A stretch of DNA of 64,000 bases from positions 28,478,936 to 28,542,935 of the forward strand of contig NC_058195.1 of the NCBI RefSeq assembly GCF_907165205.1. The letters run 5' to 3'. The stretch comes from Coccinella septempunctata (lineage: Eukaryota > Arthropoda > Insecta > Coleoptera > Coccinellidae). Under the pieces are notes generated by a model. That model did no database searches and had not been told where the DNA came from. It worked only from the letters and a program-made list of their open reading frames with translations. A program made the translations under genes and the position numbers. Positions 30,342 through 42,285 of this stretch are shown here, piece after piece (position 1 is the first letter of the stretch; each line of letters starts with the position of its first letter).

Positions 30342-30540
30342 ATTGTTTTTCGAATATATGTTGAACGTCGAGTTGTCAGGATGTGTAATGTTTTTCGAGT
30401 AGAACTTGTCATAGTTGTCAAATACATATATTGAAATAAAAGTTGTTGATATAAGATGTAGATTTGGCCTTCAATTCAAAAAGGTACACCCATATCTGAT
30501 AGCTAGGGAACTACAGACTGAGGAAACATCAGTTCCAACA
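30342..30540 (+). repeat. BEL-A 5' LTR
   Basis: It ends ...CAGTTCCAACA. Its first bases differ from the 3' LTR start (TGTTGTTTTTCG), so the outer edge is uncertain by a few bases. Confidence 0.8.
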
Positions 30541-30541
30541 T

Positions 30542-31465
30542 ATGGCTACCGTGACAGGACCCTTTATTACAGGTATGGAAAAAACCAAGAAAGCTCTACA
30601 AAGAACAGCTTTTATGAGGATCTATGATAAGTTGAAAGAAGATTTCTCCAAAGAAAAATGCGATATCCTAGAAATACAGAGTAGCATCAAAGTCTTGGAT
30701 GAAATAATGCTTCAAGTATCTGAACTGAATCAACTCATGATTGATCTAATGTTGGATGCAGGAGAAGAAGAAGCGAATATGAATGCAGAAGTGGAATTGA
30801 TGAATACGATGAGTTCTCAATATCACAAGATAAAATGTAGTTTCGATAAGTTAATATGTCAAGGCAGTGTCTCCAAGAAATCAGAATCCAGGAGCAAATT
30901 GAAGATTCCCAAAATTCAATTCAGACAGTTTGGTAGTGAAACGAAAGATTGGCTTGTATTTTCGAATCAATTCAGCAGAATTGATGAAGATTCTGATATA
31001 GAAGAGGAGGATAAACTACAATATTTAGTTCAAGCTACCACACCAGGCTCTCGAGCTAGACAAATTGTGGAAAGTTACCCTGCTTCTAAAGGTAACTATG
31101 GATAGTTTGAAACAAAGATTTGGAAGAGAAGATTTGTTAATAGTTTATATCCGAGAACTTCTCAAGCTAGTTTTGATGAATCTGAATACCAAAAATAAAC
31201 TATCAACATATTCTGACAAAATTGAATTCTATTGAGAGCATTAGAAAGTCTGGGTGTAAAATCAGATACCTGCGCTGCGATGCTATACCCTTTGGTTGAA
31301 TCATGCCTAGGAGAAGATTTAATACGAGCATGGCATAGAAGTCAGTTCTATTCATCAGAGTACAGTTTGAAGAAGAATGAACTCTCATGAATTTTCTCAG
31401 AGAGGAAGTGATGAACGAAGACAGAATTCATCTCGCGGTGTCCAGTTTCAAAGACAGACGAAAGC
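30542..31465 (+). pseudogene. BEL-A gag, N-terminal part (DUF1759-type)
   Basis: 30542-31105 is open for 187 codons: a helical N-terminus and then KLKIPKIQFRQFGSETKDWLVFSNQF, the entry of the DUF1759 capsid-like domain of BEL elements. After the stop at 31103, homologous sequence continues in other frames to about 31465. The start ATG lies inside the primer binding site, two bases after the LTR. Confidence 0.75.
30543..30560 (+). promoter_or_regulatory. BEL-A primer binding site
   Basis: TGGCTACCGTGACAGGAC lies two bases inside the 5' LTR; a TGG start fits a tRNA CCA end. The first ATG of the gag frame overlaps it. It is close to the arginine-tRNA type site used by some insect LTR elements, but that is not proven. 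Confidence 0.6.
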
Positions 31466-32095
31466 TTGAAGATAGGAGCATACGTAGTAGTTCTAATGTA
31501 CCCACTGCTTCTGAATTGTACAACAAAGGAGTTCCATGATGTGTGTTTTGCAGAAAGGAAACAGAAATTGTCAGAAAATGCTTGTTGCCACCTATGCACC
31601 AAATTTGGTCATACAGCTCGAAGATGCCGCTCTCGAGAAAAATGCCACAGATGTCAAGGTAGACATTGTGTTATTATGTGTCCCAAAAACGATGTCGAGT
31701 CATCATCGAGTTCTAATGATAGGAATTTGAAACAGCCAAACTTAAAAATTGATGAACACAGTCTGTCCAACCACACTTTTCCCGAAATTTTTTTTGCGAA
31801 CCATAGTAGTAGAACTGAGGGAGACAAAGAATGTCGCCGAGTAAGACTCTTGATCGATACTGGATCCCACAAGTCATATATTACAAGAAAAATTGCCGAA
31901 GAGGCTGGGTACCCTCCAGTTCGAGAAGAACAGCTAGTACATTCACTTTTTGGAGGAACCCAAACTGAATCTGTGAGTCATAGATGCTTCAGAATTTCTC
32001 TACATAGTCTTACTGAAGACTACTGTTGCAACTTCGAAGTTTTGGATCAACCATTGATTTGTAACGACATAAGCTCAGTGAAAAAGGGACCTTAG
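31466..32095 (+). pseudogene. BEL-A zinc knuckle and aspartic protease (DUF1758-type)
   Basis: Open for 209 codons. Residues about 37-70 form two knuckle-like motifs (CHLCTKFGHTARRC, CHRCQGRHCVIMC). Residues about 125-205 form the retropepsin, with RLLIDTGSHKSYITRKIA as active site. A stop at 32093-32095 separates it from the pol frame that continues at 32114 with GVEIIDTT and DVLVGADIAGKLF. Confidence 0.8.
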
Positions 32096-32113
32096 CTGGA
32101 TGAACTGAAACAA

Positions 32114-35100
32114 ATGGGAGTAGAAATCATTGATACTACAGATGGGCCAACTGATGTTTTGGTTGGTGCCGACATAGCCGGAAAACTTTTTTCCGGACAT
32201 AAACTAGATTTGGATTCTGGACTTGTAGCGGTTCATACATTACTAGGTTGGACACTCATGGGAAAACTGAAATCAGAATACTCATCTAAGACATCCCTTC
32301 TTGTAACTTCAATGTTTTCGAAAAATGTGGCCATATGTGACTTATGGAACCTAGATTTCCTTGGTATTCAAGCTCCTGAAAGATCTGAATCACAACGGGA
32401 ACAAGAAAAACTTGTTATGGAACATTTTCTAACAACAGTTAAACGAAGAGATGACAGGCGATATGAAGTGTCTAGGATTGAAGGTCATCCCCCTTTATCA
32501 TCCAATTTCGATTTATCCTATAAAAGACTGCTCCACACTGTGGAAAAGTTGAAAAAGGATAATTTCTACAACGTCTACGATAGCGTCTTCGACAATTGAT
32601 TAGCTGAAGGAGTTAAAGAATGTTCGTCAGAAATGAACCTCTTGAAACATCATCTCAGTCTGGTCATTTTTTACCTCATCATCCAGTATATAAGCCCAGT
32701 AGTACCACAGCACCTGTACGTCCAGTTTTTGATGCTTCGTCAGGAGCAAGGAAGCAACCATCTTTGAATCAGTGCCTTGAGAAAGGAATCAACCTCATTG
32801 AATTAATTCCATCTATGATTCTACGTTTCCGCTTGGATAAGATAGGAATCATAGATAACCTGATAGGAATCACCGCTGATATAAGAAAGGCATTTCTTCA
32901 GATTGGATTACAAGAAAACGATAGATACTTTCTAGAGTTTCTTTGGTACGATAAAAACGGAAAAATAAAAATTTATAGACATGCCCGTTTCGTATTTGGA
33001 GTAACTTGCAGTCCTTTTCTATTGGGAGCAGTCCTCGAATTTCATCTGCAGGAAACTCTAAGAGAATCAATTCATGAAGAAAACTCCTATAGTCCCGAAG
33101 TTATTTCGAAATTATTGAAGTCATTTTACGTTGACAATATTCTTATAAAAAACGAAGAAGCTCTCAACCAATTTATTGAACAGTCAACTAAAATTCTGGT
33201 TGATGGAAAGTTCGAGTTGAGAGGGTGGGAGCATTCTTTGCCAGAAAATGTCGAAGTCGAAGCAAAAAGTAACATCCTTGGACTCATCTGGAATCGTAAA
33301 TTGGACACCTTAGAACTTTCTCTAGAATGGTTTGATAAAATGGATGTAGGACTGATAACTAAACGAACTATATTATCTGCAGCACACAAACTGTTTGATC
33401 CAATTGGTTTCTCATGTCCAGTGACACTGATCCCAAAAAATTTTGCTCCAAAGGACTTGGTCTAGGAAATTGGGATGGGATTTGGAAGTTGATGAAGTAG
33501 TTCAAGAATTATTCCTGAAGTGGTTAAAAGAACTACCCTATTTGACATCCGTTAAGATTCCTCGGTGGATATCTTTAGATTCCACTATATTGACCACTGA
33601 ATCTGTACATGTTATCTGTGATGCAAGTGCAGATGCCTATGCAGCTTATATTTTTCTCAGAACAGAAACTGGTGATGGTCAAGTGGTTTTGAGATTAATC
33701 GAAGGAAAATCTAAAGTACCACCCATAAATTAACCATACCACGTCTCGAACTTTTGGCTGCAACAATTGGAGTGAGAATATTTCGAAATTTCCAGACAAA
33801 CTATGGAATCAACCTTCAAGCATTTTTTTGGTCAGACTCCTCAACTGTTTTATCTTGGATCAAAAGGAAAGAAAATTGGAAACCATTCATCTGGAACCGT
33901 GTTGAAGAAATAAAACGTTTTTCTAAACCTTTAGACTGGTACCATGTTCCTGGTGATATGAATCCTGCGGATCTTCCATCACGAGGATGTTCTGCTAAAT
34001 CACTAGCTGATGGAAGATGGTGGGAGGATCCAAAATGGTTATGTGATCCAATTTCCCAATGGCCTAGTCAGAATTTTGATAGTAATGAAGAGGAAATGAA
34101 CTGCAAAGGAAGAAAAACTGTTGTTTCCTCGTTGTCTGTGTCTGAAGATTTTGTATGGTACTACAAGTACTTTTCGAAGTTCAGCAAAATCGTCAAGATG
34201 GTTGGATGGATCAAACGATTTGTCAATAATAGCAGAAAGAAAAATACCTGGAAGTATCAAGAAAACTAGTAATTCGTTTCATACAAGAAGAAAGTTTTGA
34301 GTCTGTAGAAGATTCCAAATTATCATCTTATGTCCCTTTACTGATAACCAAGGACTGATCAGATTGCGAAAAAAAATTTCAGATAGAACTGATGCAGAGG
34401 ATTTTCGTATGCCATTTGTATTTCCCACAAACCATGAAGTTGTGAAACGTTTGATTTTCGAAGAACATATAAAGAATAATCATGTTGGAGTAAAAGGATT
34501 GTTGAGTATTCTTAGAGCAAATTATTGGATTCTTAAAAGTAGACGCACTATTAGATCCGTTATTAGTAGTTGCATCACTTGTAAGCGATTTAGATGCAAA
34601 CTTAAATGTCCTACCATAAGTTTACCAGAAAACAGAGTCCGTGATGCTGCTGTATTCGAGATTGTGGACATAGATATAGCAGGACCTTTGTACCTTAAAT
34701 CAAATGAGAAAGTGTGGATTGTTCTATATACTTGTGCTGTCTATCGAGCTGTTCATATTGAATTAACATCGTCCTTGTCAAGTTATGCGTTTCTACAGAC
34801 ACTGAGAAGATTCATCGCTCGTCGAGGTAGACCTTCAACAATCTATATAGATTGCGGAACGAATTTCGTTGGATGTGCAAACGCCTTGCAAGAAATATAC
34901 TGGTTGGAAGTAGCTGAAAACTGTACGAAATTACACCAAATAAAATGGAAGCTGAATCCTCCAGCAGCTGCGTGGTGGGGAGGTTGGTGGGAGCGGCTTA
35001 TAAGATTATTGAAAGATTTGTTACGAAGAACCCTTGGGAAAACAAGTCTTGATTTCGAAGAACTGCAGAATGTTCATTGTGATTGTGAAGCAGTTTTGAA

Positions 35101-35703
35101 CGCTCGCCCATTGACATACATGTCCGAAGATCCAAACGATTGTATTGTTCTCACACCAGCAATGTTCTTACAAGACATCAAAGAAGTTGGAGTAATTGAA
35201 CTTGATTTAGTTGAAGCCAAAAATCTTAGCAGACGATTTAAGTATCGTTTGAAACTAAAAAATGATTTGAACAGAAGATTCAAGTCAGAATATTTAGGCC
35301 GACTTACTCTCTTCTCAAAGAAAACCTCAACTGAAACAATCGGAATTGGAGATATTGTTCTGATCTCGGATTTCAATAAAAAGAAATTGGAATGGCCCAT
35401 AGGTCGAGTTGTTGAAACTATTTCTGGACTATTTCTGATGGAAGAGTGAGGTTGGTGAGTTGAAAACTGCCACAGGTGAATTACTGAGACCAGTACAACG
35501 TATTTCATTACTGGAAATGAAAAGGTCATTAGATTCACCAAGACCAGCAGTGCCAGAAAAGAAAAGCGATAACCAAAGGTGAAGAGGAAGAGTTAATCTA
35601 TCGTTAACTAGAGATCCGGTAGTTAGAACGAGATCAGGAAGACCTGTAAAGTTCCTGAAAGATTTGGACATTGATTGTGTCATTACTTCGATGTATGAAT
35701 GAC
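32114..35703 (+). pseudogene. pol: BEL-A pol: RT, RNase H, integrase, broken by stops and frameshifts
   Basis: 32114-33465 is the pre-RT and RT (GWTLMGKL, RPVFDASSGA, DIRKAFLQIGLQ, and catalytic FYVDNIL, the BEL variant of YVDD), with a stop at 32597. 33443-34269 is the RNase H-like part (VICDASADAYAAYIF, FFWSDSSTVLSWIKR, PADLPSRGCS). 34364-35449 is integrase, with an HHCC motif (HIKNNHVGVKGL ... CITCKRFRC) and catalytic DIDIAGPL, YIDCGTNF and WWERLIRLLKD. The C-terminal BEL tail (TATGELLRPVQR) follows in another frame. At least five breaks. Confidence 0.88.
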
Positions 35704-35718
35704 ACAAGGTGGGAGTGT

Positions 35719-35901
35719 GTTGTTTTTCGAATATATGTTGATCGTCGAGTTGTCAGGATGTGTAATGTTTTTGGAGTAGAACTTGTCATAGTTGTCAAAT
35801 ACATATATTGAAATAAAAGTAGATTTTGCCCTCAATTCAAAAAGGTACACCCATATCTGATAGCTAGGAAACTACAGACTGAGGAAACATCAGTTCCAAC
35901 A
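35719..35901 (+). repeat. BEL-A 3' LTR
   Basis: It begins TGTTGTTTTTCGAATATATG after a purine-rich GGTGGGAG and ends CAGTTCCAACA. It matches 30342-30540 apart from the short insertion there. Confidence 0.8.
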
Positions 35902-37154
35902 ATGTTTCTTCTGGAGAGAATATTCGAGAATACCGAATTTTTAGATGCAATTTTTGTCACATGACCGTCCACATGTTGGAAAGTTAATAAATAGGGCCGC
36001 ACCACCAGACGAACGGTCATTCATTATTCGGCAATTATTGATGATTCGGCGATTGTCTCAATCTGTTTGCTTAATTCTTGATTTTTTTCATTAGACTGTG
36101 CGACACTCACTTGATTCATTAATTCAGCTCTCGATTATTGATATTTTCTTGTTGCTTTCGATTTGGTGGTGTGTCCGTACCGGAACAAACCGTAAGTCTT
36201 TTCTTGATACCGCATACTTAATGATTCAAAGTTGCATTCTTTTATTTGTTTAATTGTGTTAATCCTTATTGTTAATCCCCCTGTTTATCGCAGACTTCTG
36301 TCGTCTGGCTTTCTGGTGAACCAAGACCAACCAACGGAAGTCTCGAAGTCGTTCCGCTGGTAATGCTTGGCGTGTACACCCACTGTTGCCACGGAAAGAC
36401 CACAGTAGCCTATCCCGTCCTACCCCTGTTGTGTTCCGTTTAGTTTTCCCGTTTACCGCAACTTCTGTCGCCTGGCTCTCTGGTGACGGAAACCAATCGG
36501 CAGAGGTACACCCAAGGTGGCCACTTAGAGACTACGATAAACTACCCCATTATCCTGTGAATTGTTGCATTGTGTTTCACCTGAATCAACCCCGTCCCGT
36601 TTATTGAATAGTTTCCATTCTGATTGGCCTGTACACTGAAAATCACTGGAAGTCGTCGGGATCAACCCCATCGCTAAATTAACCGATTACAGGGACTTGA
36701 ACAGACAACCGGTTACTGTAAATTTTGTGTAAACCCCGTACATGCCTCATTGTCTCAGAAGGAATCAAAGTGACCGCTATTGATTTCTTTCTTTCTTTAA
36801 TACCTGATATTTTGACTGAATATAATTAATTTTAATATTATTTAATTCATTAATTTAACTGTATTGATTTTGAATTACTGACCACCGAGTTAGTTATTGA
36901 GTGTTGCATTTCTGTTTTTCTCATTTTGGAGAGGATCATCAGCTGTACATATTTCTTGACTTGGAAACCATTGTATGATTCACTGTAATTTAGATTATTG
37001 TAATAAATTCGATTTTAAAGTACTTGTTATCGCTACCACCTTAGATAACCCCGAACTCTGTCTCCGTCTAGTAGGAACCTGGGTGAGTTTGTTATGTCCC
37101 CCTTGTTGAAGGGCGCTCGAGATTAACCCTTTTCGCAAACTAAACCCGTTACAC
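35902..37154. repeat. LTR-like sequence of about 1.25 kb (possible solo LTR)
   Basis: Non-coding. It starts ATGTTTCTTCTGG next to BEL-A and ends CCCGTTACA next to LINE-D. It contains a TATA-like AATAAATAGGGCC (about 35986), an AATAAA near 37003, and two diverged copies of a ~170-base unit starting ACTTCTGTCG(T/C)CTGGCT at 36294 and 36460. This is promoter-plus-polyadenylation layout as in an LTR. No partner LTR or duplication was found. Confidence 0.4.
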
Positions 37155-38156
37155 AAGCTACTGCCGAGAAAAAGGCAAGCGTGGGAGTTGCAGTTTATGG
37201 TAAAGAAAAGCACATTTGTACTAATAGGTCAAATTTCAAATCATTAGTAAATGTTCTGTTATTGAATGTGCTGCTGCTCAGCTTATCGTAAGTTATTGAT
37301 TATTTATATTTACAGACCTAATACTCAGCCATTTGCAAATGTAGAGTTGTTTCTTGAAAGATTGAAAATAATTTCAGATCGCTGCTCTGAGGAGAATGCA
37401 ATGTATTTATTGGTTGGGGATTTTAACTTTGATATTTTATCTACCTCCCCCAAGATAAGGAGTTTTCAATTGAGGATTACAATCTTTAAACCCACACGAC
37501 CCTCCTCTGGTACATGCTTGGACAATGTATTCACACCCCTTGATGGCACAACAAGCTCTTGAATACCACATCTCGGGTCATTCTGCCCTGAAATTTGTAT
37601 CAAAGTTCCAATACAGGATGCCACCAAACAAGGTGATCAAAAAATGAAGCATTAATGCATGATGACTCCATGTCTCTTTTCTTGGGTGAACTTTCTAAGG
37701 TTGATTGAGATGATATCTGCATCTCACACATCAAACTCCAATGAATTTCATAACTGTTTCTTCGAGGTTTTTGACCGGTGTCTTCCAATAGTCAGTATTC
37801 GACAGCCCACTTTCAAAATAAATTTCAAATTGACACCAAAATTTAAAGATCTTCGGGTTCTTCTTAACAAACTCCTTATTATATCATCAGCTAACCAGAA
37901 CTGAAGTGCATTTCAAACCTGCTGATCAAAAAAAGCTAGCAAATGAGTTTAAGAACTTTTTAGCTGAGATTGCCACATCCCTGACTCAAAACGTGTCAAG
38001 TCCGCTGTGCCTCCCACTGTTTCTAGACTGGACAATTCGTTCTTTATGTTTGAGATCTCTCAGGAGGAGGTTATATCCGTTGTGCGGTCTTTCAAAAATT
38101 AAATGTCATGCGGTCATGGCGAGATCCGCATTACGGAAATCAAGTCATCCATTGAT
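37155..38156 (+). pseudogene. LINE-D: decayed endonuclease region of a CR1/L2-like LINE
   Basis: Broken frames encode KASVGVAVYGKEKHI, then IYRPNTQPFANVELFL, LVGDFNFDIL and ITIFKPTRPSSGTCLDNVF, the order of an EEP endonuclease in CR1-group LINEs. Further linker sequence runs to the point where LINE-B2 begins. There are many stops and the RT part is absent. Confidence 0.75.
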
Positions 38157-40776
38157 CTGATATTCCATTCCATTGCTGTATCCCGTTACCAGGAATAAAT
38201 CTACAAAAAGAAGAAAAAAAATTGCGAACAGACCTGTAATTTCTTAGGGCTAGTTGCGACTGTGTGCCCTCCTGTGACTAAAGAGACCCAACCGTGACCT
38301 GCAGATCCTTCCACACTCAGGGCATGGATAGTCACCAACCAGATCTGGCCGCCGCTGTATCCTTCTCGATTCTCCATTATAACTGTGTACTGTACTGTGT
38401 ACTGTGACCTGTTTAACGCTAGTTGTTCCCAGTTATGATTGGCATTAACTAATTTTAGGGATTGAAGTAGTGTATCCTTAAACCGCTTATACTGGCCTCC
38501 TGGTTTCCGGGCTCCCTCAGTGAATTCGCCATATAGAGCTATTTTGGGAAGTCTTGTGTCTTGCATCCTCAGAATGTGGCCGCTCCATCTGAGTCGGGCC
38601 TTCGTTATTTGAGTCTCAATTGTTGTACAACTCGCCCATTGCAAGACTTCTGCATTCGAAACTTTGTGAAACTATCTGATGTGCATTATCTGTCTTAGAT
38701 GACGTTGTTGGGTTTGTTCAAGCTGTTTAATATGTCGCCTGTAGGGCGTCCAGCTTTCGCTTCCGTAAAGAAGCGTTGGGAGGACAGTGGATTTGTAAAC
38801 AGCTGTCTTGGTCTTCAGATTGAGGTCGTGATTTTGAAACACTCTGTCCTTTAGCTTCCAGAATGCCCGTGATGCCGAATTGATACGGTTGTGTATTTCC
38901 GTGTCTAGATTAGCCCTAGTATTTATGAAGCTTCCCAAGTATTTGAACTGCTCGACCTGTTCTAGAGTTTCATTCTCCAGGCTGATATCTGTTTGAAGAC
39001 TTTCTGGCGGACTTACCAGGATTTTGGTCTTGTCGATATTGAGGCCTAAAGCTTCGTATATATATTTATAGGTGTCCATCATTATCTGTAGATCCTCTGA
39101 GCTGCTAGCGATGAGTGAACAGTCGTCTGCATATTGAAGTTCCGTGATAAACTTGGTACGGGTTCTTGCTCTGAGGCGCTTCAGGTTAAACAGGCCTCCA
39201 TCAAATCTGAACCTTATCCCTACACCTCTTACGGGCATACTTATGTCAGCAATTATCGATACAGCAATGGCGAAAATATTGAACAGTAAAGGCGCTAATA
39301 CGCAGCCTTGTTTTATTCCGGAGTTGGTTGAGAAATGGTCGGTTGTAGAGCCATTATGCTGTATTCTAGCGGTGTTGTTGGTATGAAGGCTTTTACACAC
39401 TGCTAAGAATTTTTCGGGTACTCCAAGACGTTCCATGATTTTCCATAGCGCTCTCCGATACACCGAGTCGAATGCCTTACTTAAATCGATGAAGGCTGTG
39501 TAAATCCTTGATTGTTGTTCACGGGCTTTCTCTTGTAGATGTCGCAGTGTAAAAATTAGGTCCACCGACCTCGATTTGGTCGAAAGCCGCACTGGGATTC
39601 AGGTAAGAGCTTTTCTCAGAGTGGAACCGGACGATAAGCCATAATCTTCGAGAGAATTTTACCGGCCACATAAAGCAACGATATGCCCCTGTAATTGTTG
39701 CAATTCGACGTATCGCCTTTGTTCTTATAGAGGTTGATAACTAAAGCGTCTGTGAAGTCTTGTGGCACATCTCCCTGTTCCCAGATCTTGCGGAATAGTG
39801 TTAAGAGACTATTGACAATATCTTTATCCAAGGCTTTGAATATCTCCGCTGGAATGCCGTCTAGACCAGGTGACTTATCATTTTTCATAATTTTAATCGC
39901 ACTTATGATTTCCGACATTGAGATTTCGTCATCAAGCGATGTCATCGGACTATACGCGGGGAGCAGGTCTAGAATGGATAAATCCGAGTCGTTATTTTGA
40001 TTCAAGACCAGTGAATAATGCTCCTTTCATCATTCGAGAATTTTTCTATCATCAGTTAGAATAGCTCCATTAGCATCTCTTTTGGGAAGCTAGCTTTTCT
40101 GCTTGGACCGTAAACAGTTTTAATACCTTCGAAAAAACGCCTGTAGTCATGGTTATCGGCGTAAGCTTGTATTTCCCTTGCTTTTTCTTTCCACCAGCTA
40201 TCCTTGATTTTTCTTATTTCTTGACGGACCTCGCGTTTTATGTTTATAAAACTTATTTGGGCTGCAACATCGCCAGGCTTATTAATTGCGGTTTTCATCG
40301 CTTTGTGTTTTGCGTCCAAAAGGGGTGCGATATGAGTTTAGCTGTCGGCAAACCAGTCTGCGGATTTTCGGGAGCGTTTTGTGCCCAGTATTTCTTTCGC
40401 TGTATTTGTAAGAGATAGCTTGAAGCGAAGCCAATAAGTCTCAATGTCGTCGTTATAATCCGGTGGTGTGAGGATATCTTTGACGGCAGCTGCGAATCTT
40501 TCCTTTGTAGAAGGGTTTTGTAGTTTGGAGATTTGAAGGCGCTCTCTTAGATACTTTGGCTTGCGTTGGTATTTTGGGCGCATTAAGATTTTCATTCTCG
40601 AGATTACCAGCCTATGATCAGTCCAGCACTCCAGATCTGCTCTGAGTTTAGTGACCAACACCTCTTTCAGATCTTTTCTTCTCACGATCACATAGTCGAG
40701 GGTATGCCAATGCCCTGAGTGCGGGTGGCTCCAGGTCCCCCTTGAATTGGGTCTCGTAATAAAATAGGTGTTTGTT
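38157..40776 (-). pseudogene. LINE-B2: minus-strand copy of LINE-B
   Basis: Same family as LINE-B1. From 40776 downwards: the C-terminal end of the endonuclease (ITNTYF, then TRPNSRGTW, SGHWHTLDYVIVRRKDL, CWTDHRLVIS); a linker (WWKEKAREIQAYADNHDYRRFF); the RT (KSPGLDGIPAEIF, NYRGISLL, FIDLSKAFDSVYRR, LQYADDCSLIAS; 39592-38672 open for 306 codons); YGSESWTPYRRH; and a C2H2 finger. The 3' end is GGTAACGGGATACAGC plus (ATGGA)n at 38157-38170. It is 5'-truncated within the endonuclease where it meets the BEL-B LTR. Several frameshifts. Confidence 0.88.
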
Positions 40777-40937
40777 ATATAAAAATGAGGTCCTCTGGTC
40801 GTCAGAATATATATTATTAACTTTTAAGAGACAAAAATGACATTAACAGAAAAGAATTATTATTTTTCAACTACTGTCGCTGTCATCCAGGGCTAGATTT
40901 ATATTTCTATCGGAATCATGACGACTTTTCCTCAACA
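40777..40937 (-). repeat. BEL-B 3' LTR (end truncated)
   Basis: In sense it starts TGTTGAGGAAAA, shares AAATCTAGCCCTGGATGACAG and CGACCAGAGGACCTCATTTTTA with the 5' LTR, and has a ~23-base insertion near its start. A purine tract CGGGGTGGAGAA precedes it. The integrase frame ends inside it. Confidence 0.8.
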
Positions 40938-42262
40938 TTCTCCACCCCGATGACAGCAATTTTAACTGCTGGTCTTCTTAAAACTCCCCGATTGGTCTTG
41001 ATTTCCGCTGATCGGATTTGCCCATCTTTTCCCAGAAATACCTGAATGATTCTACCCATTGGCCAAGAATTTCTAGGTAAGTCATCGTCACATATTATAA
41101 CGAGGTCGTCGATTTTGAGAGGTCTCGCTTTCAGGAACCATTTTGAGCGCTTAGTCAAGGTAGGTAAATATTCTTTCAACCAACGTCGCCAAAAGTGATC
41201 TGCCATGAGTCCAACTTTTCTCCATTGTTTTCTGGAAAATATATCGTCTTCCTGAAAATTTGTAGATAGGAACAAATAAAAATTGCCTCCCAATAAAAAA
41301 TGGTTGGGAGTTAATGATGCTCCATCAGTTGCGTCCAAAGAAATGGGAGTAAGCGGTCTAGAATTGACGATATTTTCTACATAAGAAAGGAGTGTCTGTA
41401 GTGTTTCATCTTTAGGATATTGTGAAGTAAGTACTGCGCTCAAGCCTTTCTTGACAGATCTAATCAACCTCTCCCAGCAACCTCCCATGTGTGGTGTTCG
41501 TGCTGAATTGAAATTCCACTTGATACCTTCTTCCATATGAATAAGGGTCTTCTGAATTTTTTGATGATCCAAATGTTTCACTTGTTGCTGTAACTCTCTA
41601 TTAGTACCTATAAAGTTTGTACCACAATCAGAGAAGATTTCTCGTGGACAAGGTCTGTGGCTGGTGAATATTTGTATGGCCATTATACAACTGTCTGTTG
41701 TTAGCGAATGAGCGACTTCAATGTGAATAGCTCTGACAGACATACAAGTGAATAATAAACACCAACGTTTTTCATGTCTTCGTCCTACAGCAACTTCGAT
41801 GGGTCCGAAGAAATCCATTCCTGTGTAAAAGAAAGGATGTGGAGGTTTCGTCACTCTACACTGGGGTAATGGTCCTATTTCTGGCACTTCAGGTTTGGAA
41901 TCTCGTCTCTTACACCAAAGACAATTATTTTTTACTTTCTTGACAATTGTTTTAATCTTAAAAATCCAAAAATTTTTTCTTAATTCCATTATAACAGATT
42001 CTGTTCCTTGATGTAAAAATCGTTTATGTACATGTTGTACCAACAATCTTACTGCTTTACAATCATCTAGGATTACAGGAAATACCGTCATTCGGTCAAT
42101 TTCAGAAGATGCTTCCAAACGACTCCTCATCTTAATTATTCCATCTTCATCAAGGAAAGGTGACAATGGAAACAGTTTGCTTGATTTTTTCAAGGCTTTT
42201 TTACTCTGCAGGTGCTTCACTTCTTCTGGAAATAGGGAAAACTGTATTACAATTAGAGTCAT
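40916..42262 (-). CDS. BEL-B integrase
   Basis: 448 codons, open. It has an HHCC-like N-terminal part (HVHKRFLHQGTESVIMELR ... CLWCKRR), then the DDE catalytic core (GMDFFGPIEV, IFSDCGTNFIG, GGCWERLIRSVKKG) and a C-terminal BEL module (PRNSWPMGRIIQVFLGKDGQ, GVLRRPAVKIAVI). It joins cDNA ends to target DNA. It is probably part of one polyprotein with the RT frame; a short break near 42262-42286 separates it from the RNase H segment. Its last residues are coded by the 3' LTR. Confidence 0.88.
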   Translation of the reverse strand: MTLIVIQFSLFPEEVKHLQSKKALKKSSKLFPLSPFLDEDGIIKMRSRLEASSEIDRMTVFPVILDDCKAVRLLVQHVHKRFLHQGTESVIMELRKNFWIFKIKTIVKKVKNNCLWCKRRDSKPEVPEIGPLPQCRVTKPPHPFFYTGMDFFGPIEVAVGRRHEKRWCLLFTCMSVRAIHIEVAHSLTTDSCIMAIQIFTSHRPCPREIFSDCGTNFIGTNRELQQQVKHLDHQKIQKTLIHMEEGIKWNFNSARTPHMGGCWERLIRSVKKGLSAVLTSQYPKDETLQTLLSYVENIVNSRPLTPISLDATDGASLTPNHFLLGGNFYLFLSTNFQEDDIFSRKQWRKVGLMADHFWRRWLKEYLPTLTKRSKWFLKARPLKIDDLVIICDDDLPRNSWPMGRIIQVFLGKDGQIRSAEIKTNRGVLRRPAVKIAVIGVENVEEKSS

Positions 42263-42285
42263 TTTTTCTGCCTCTTCAATTTCCT

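Larger units (their letters stand above)
30342..35901 (+). mobile_element. BEL-A: BEL/Pao LTR retrotransposon
   Basis: Direct LTRs of about 185-200 bp (30342-30540 and 35719-35901) surround gag, protease, RT, RNase H and integrase in BEL/Pao order. The LTRs share ATGTGTAATGTTTTT, ATATTGAAATAAAAGT and the CAGTTCCAACA end; the left has an extra ~16 bases. The coding region carries several stops and frameshifts, so it is inactive. A clear target duplication was not found. Confidence 0.88.
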
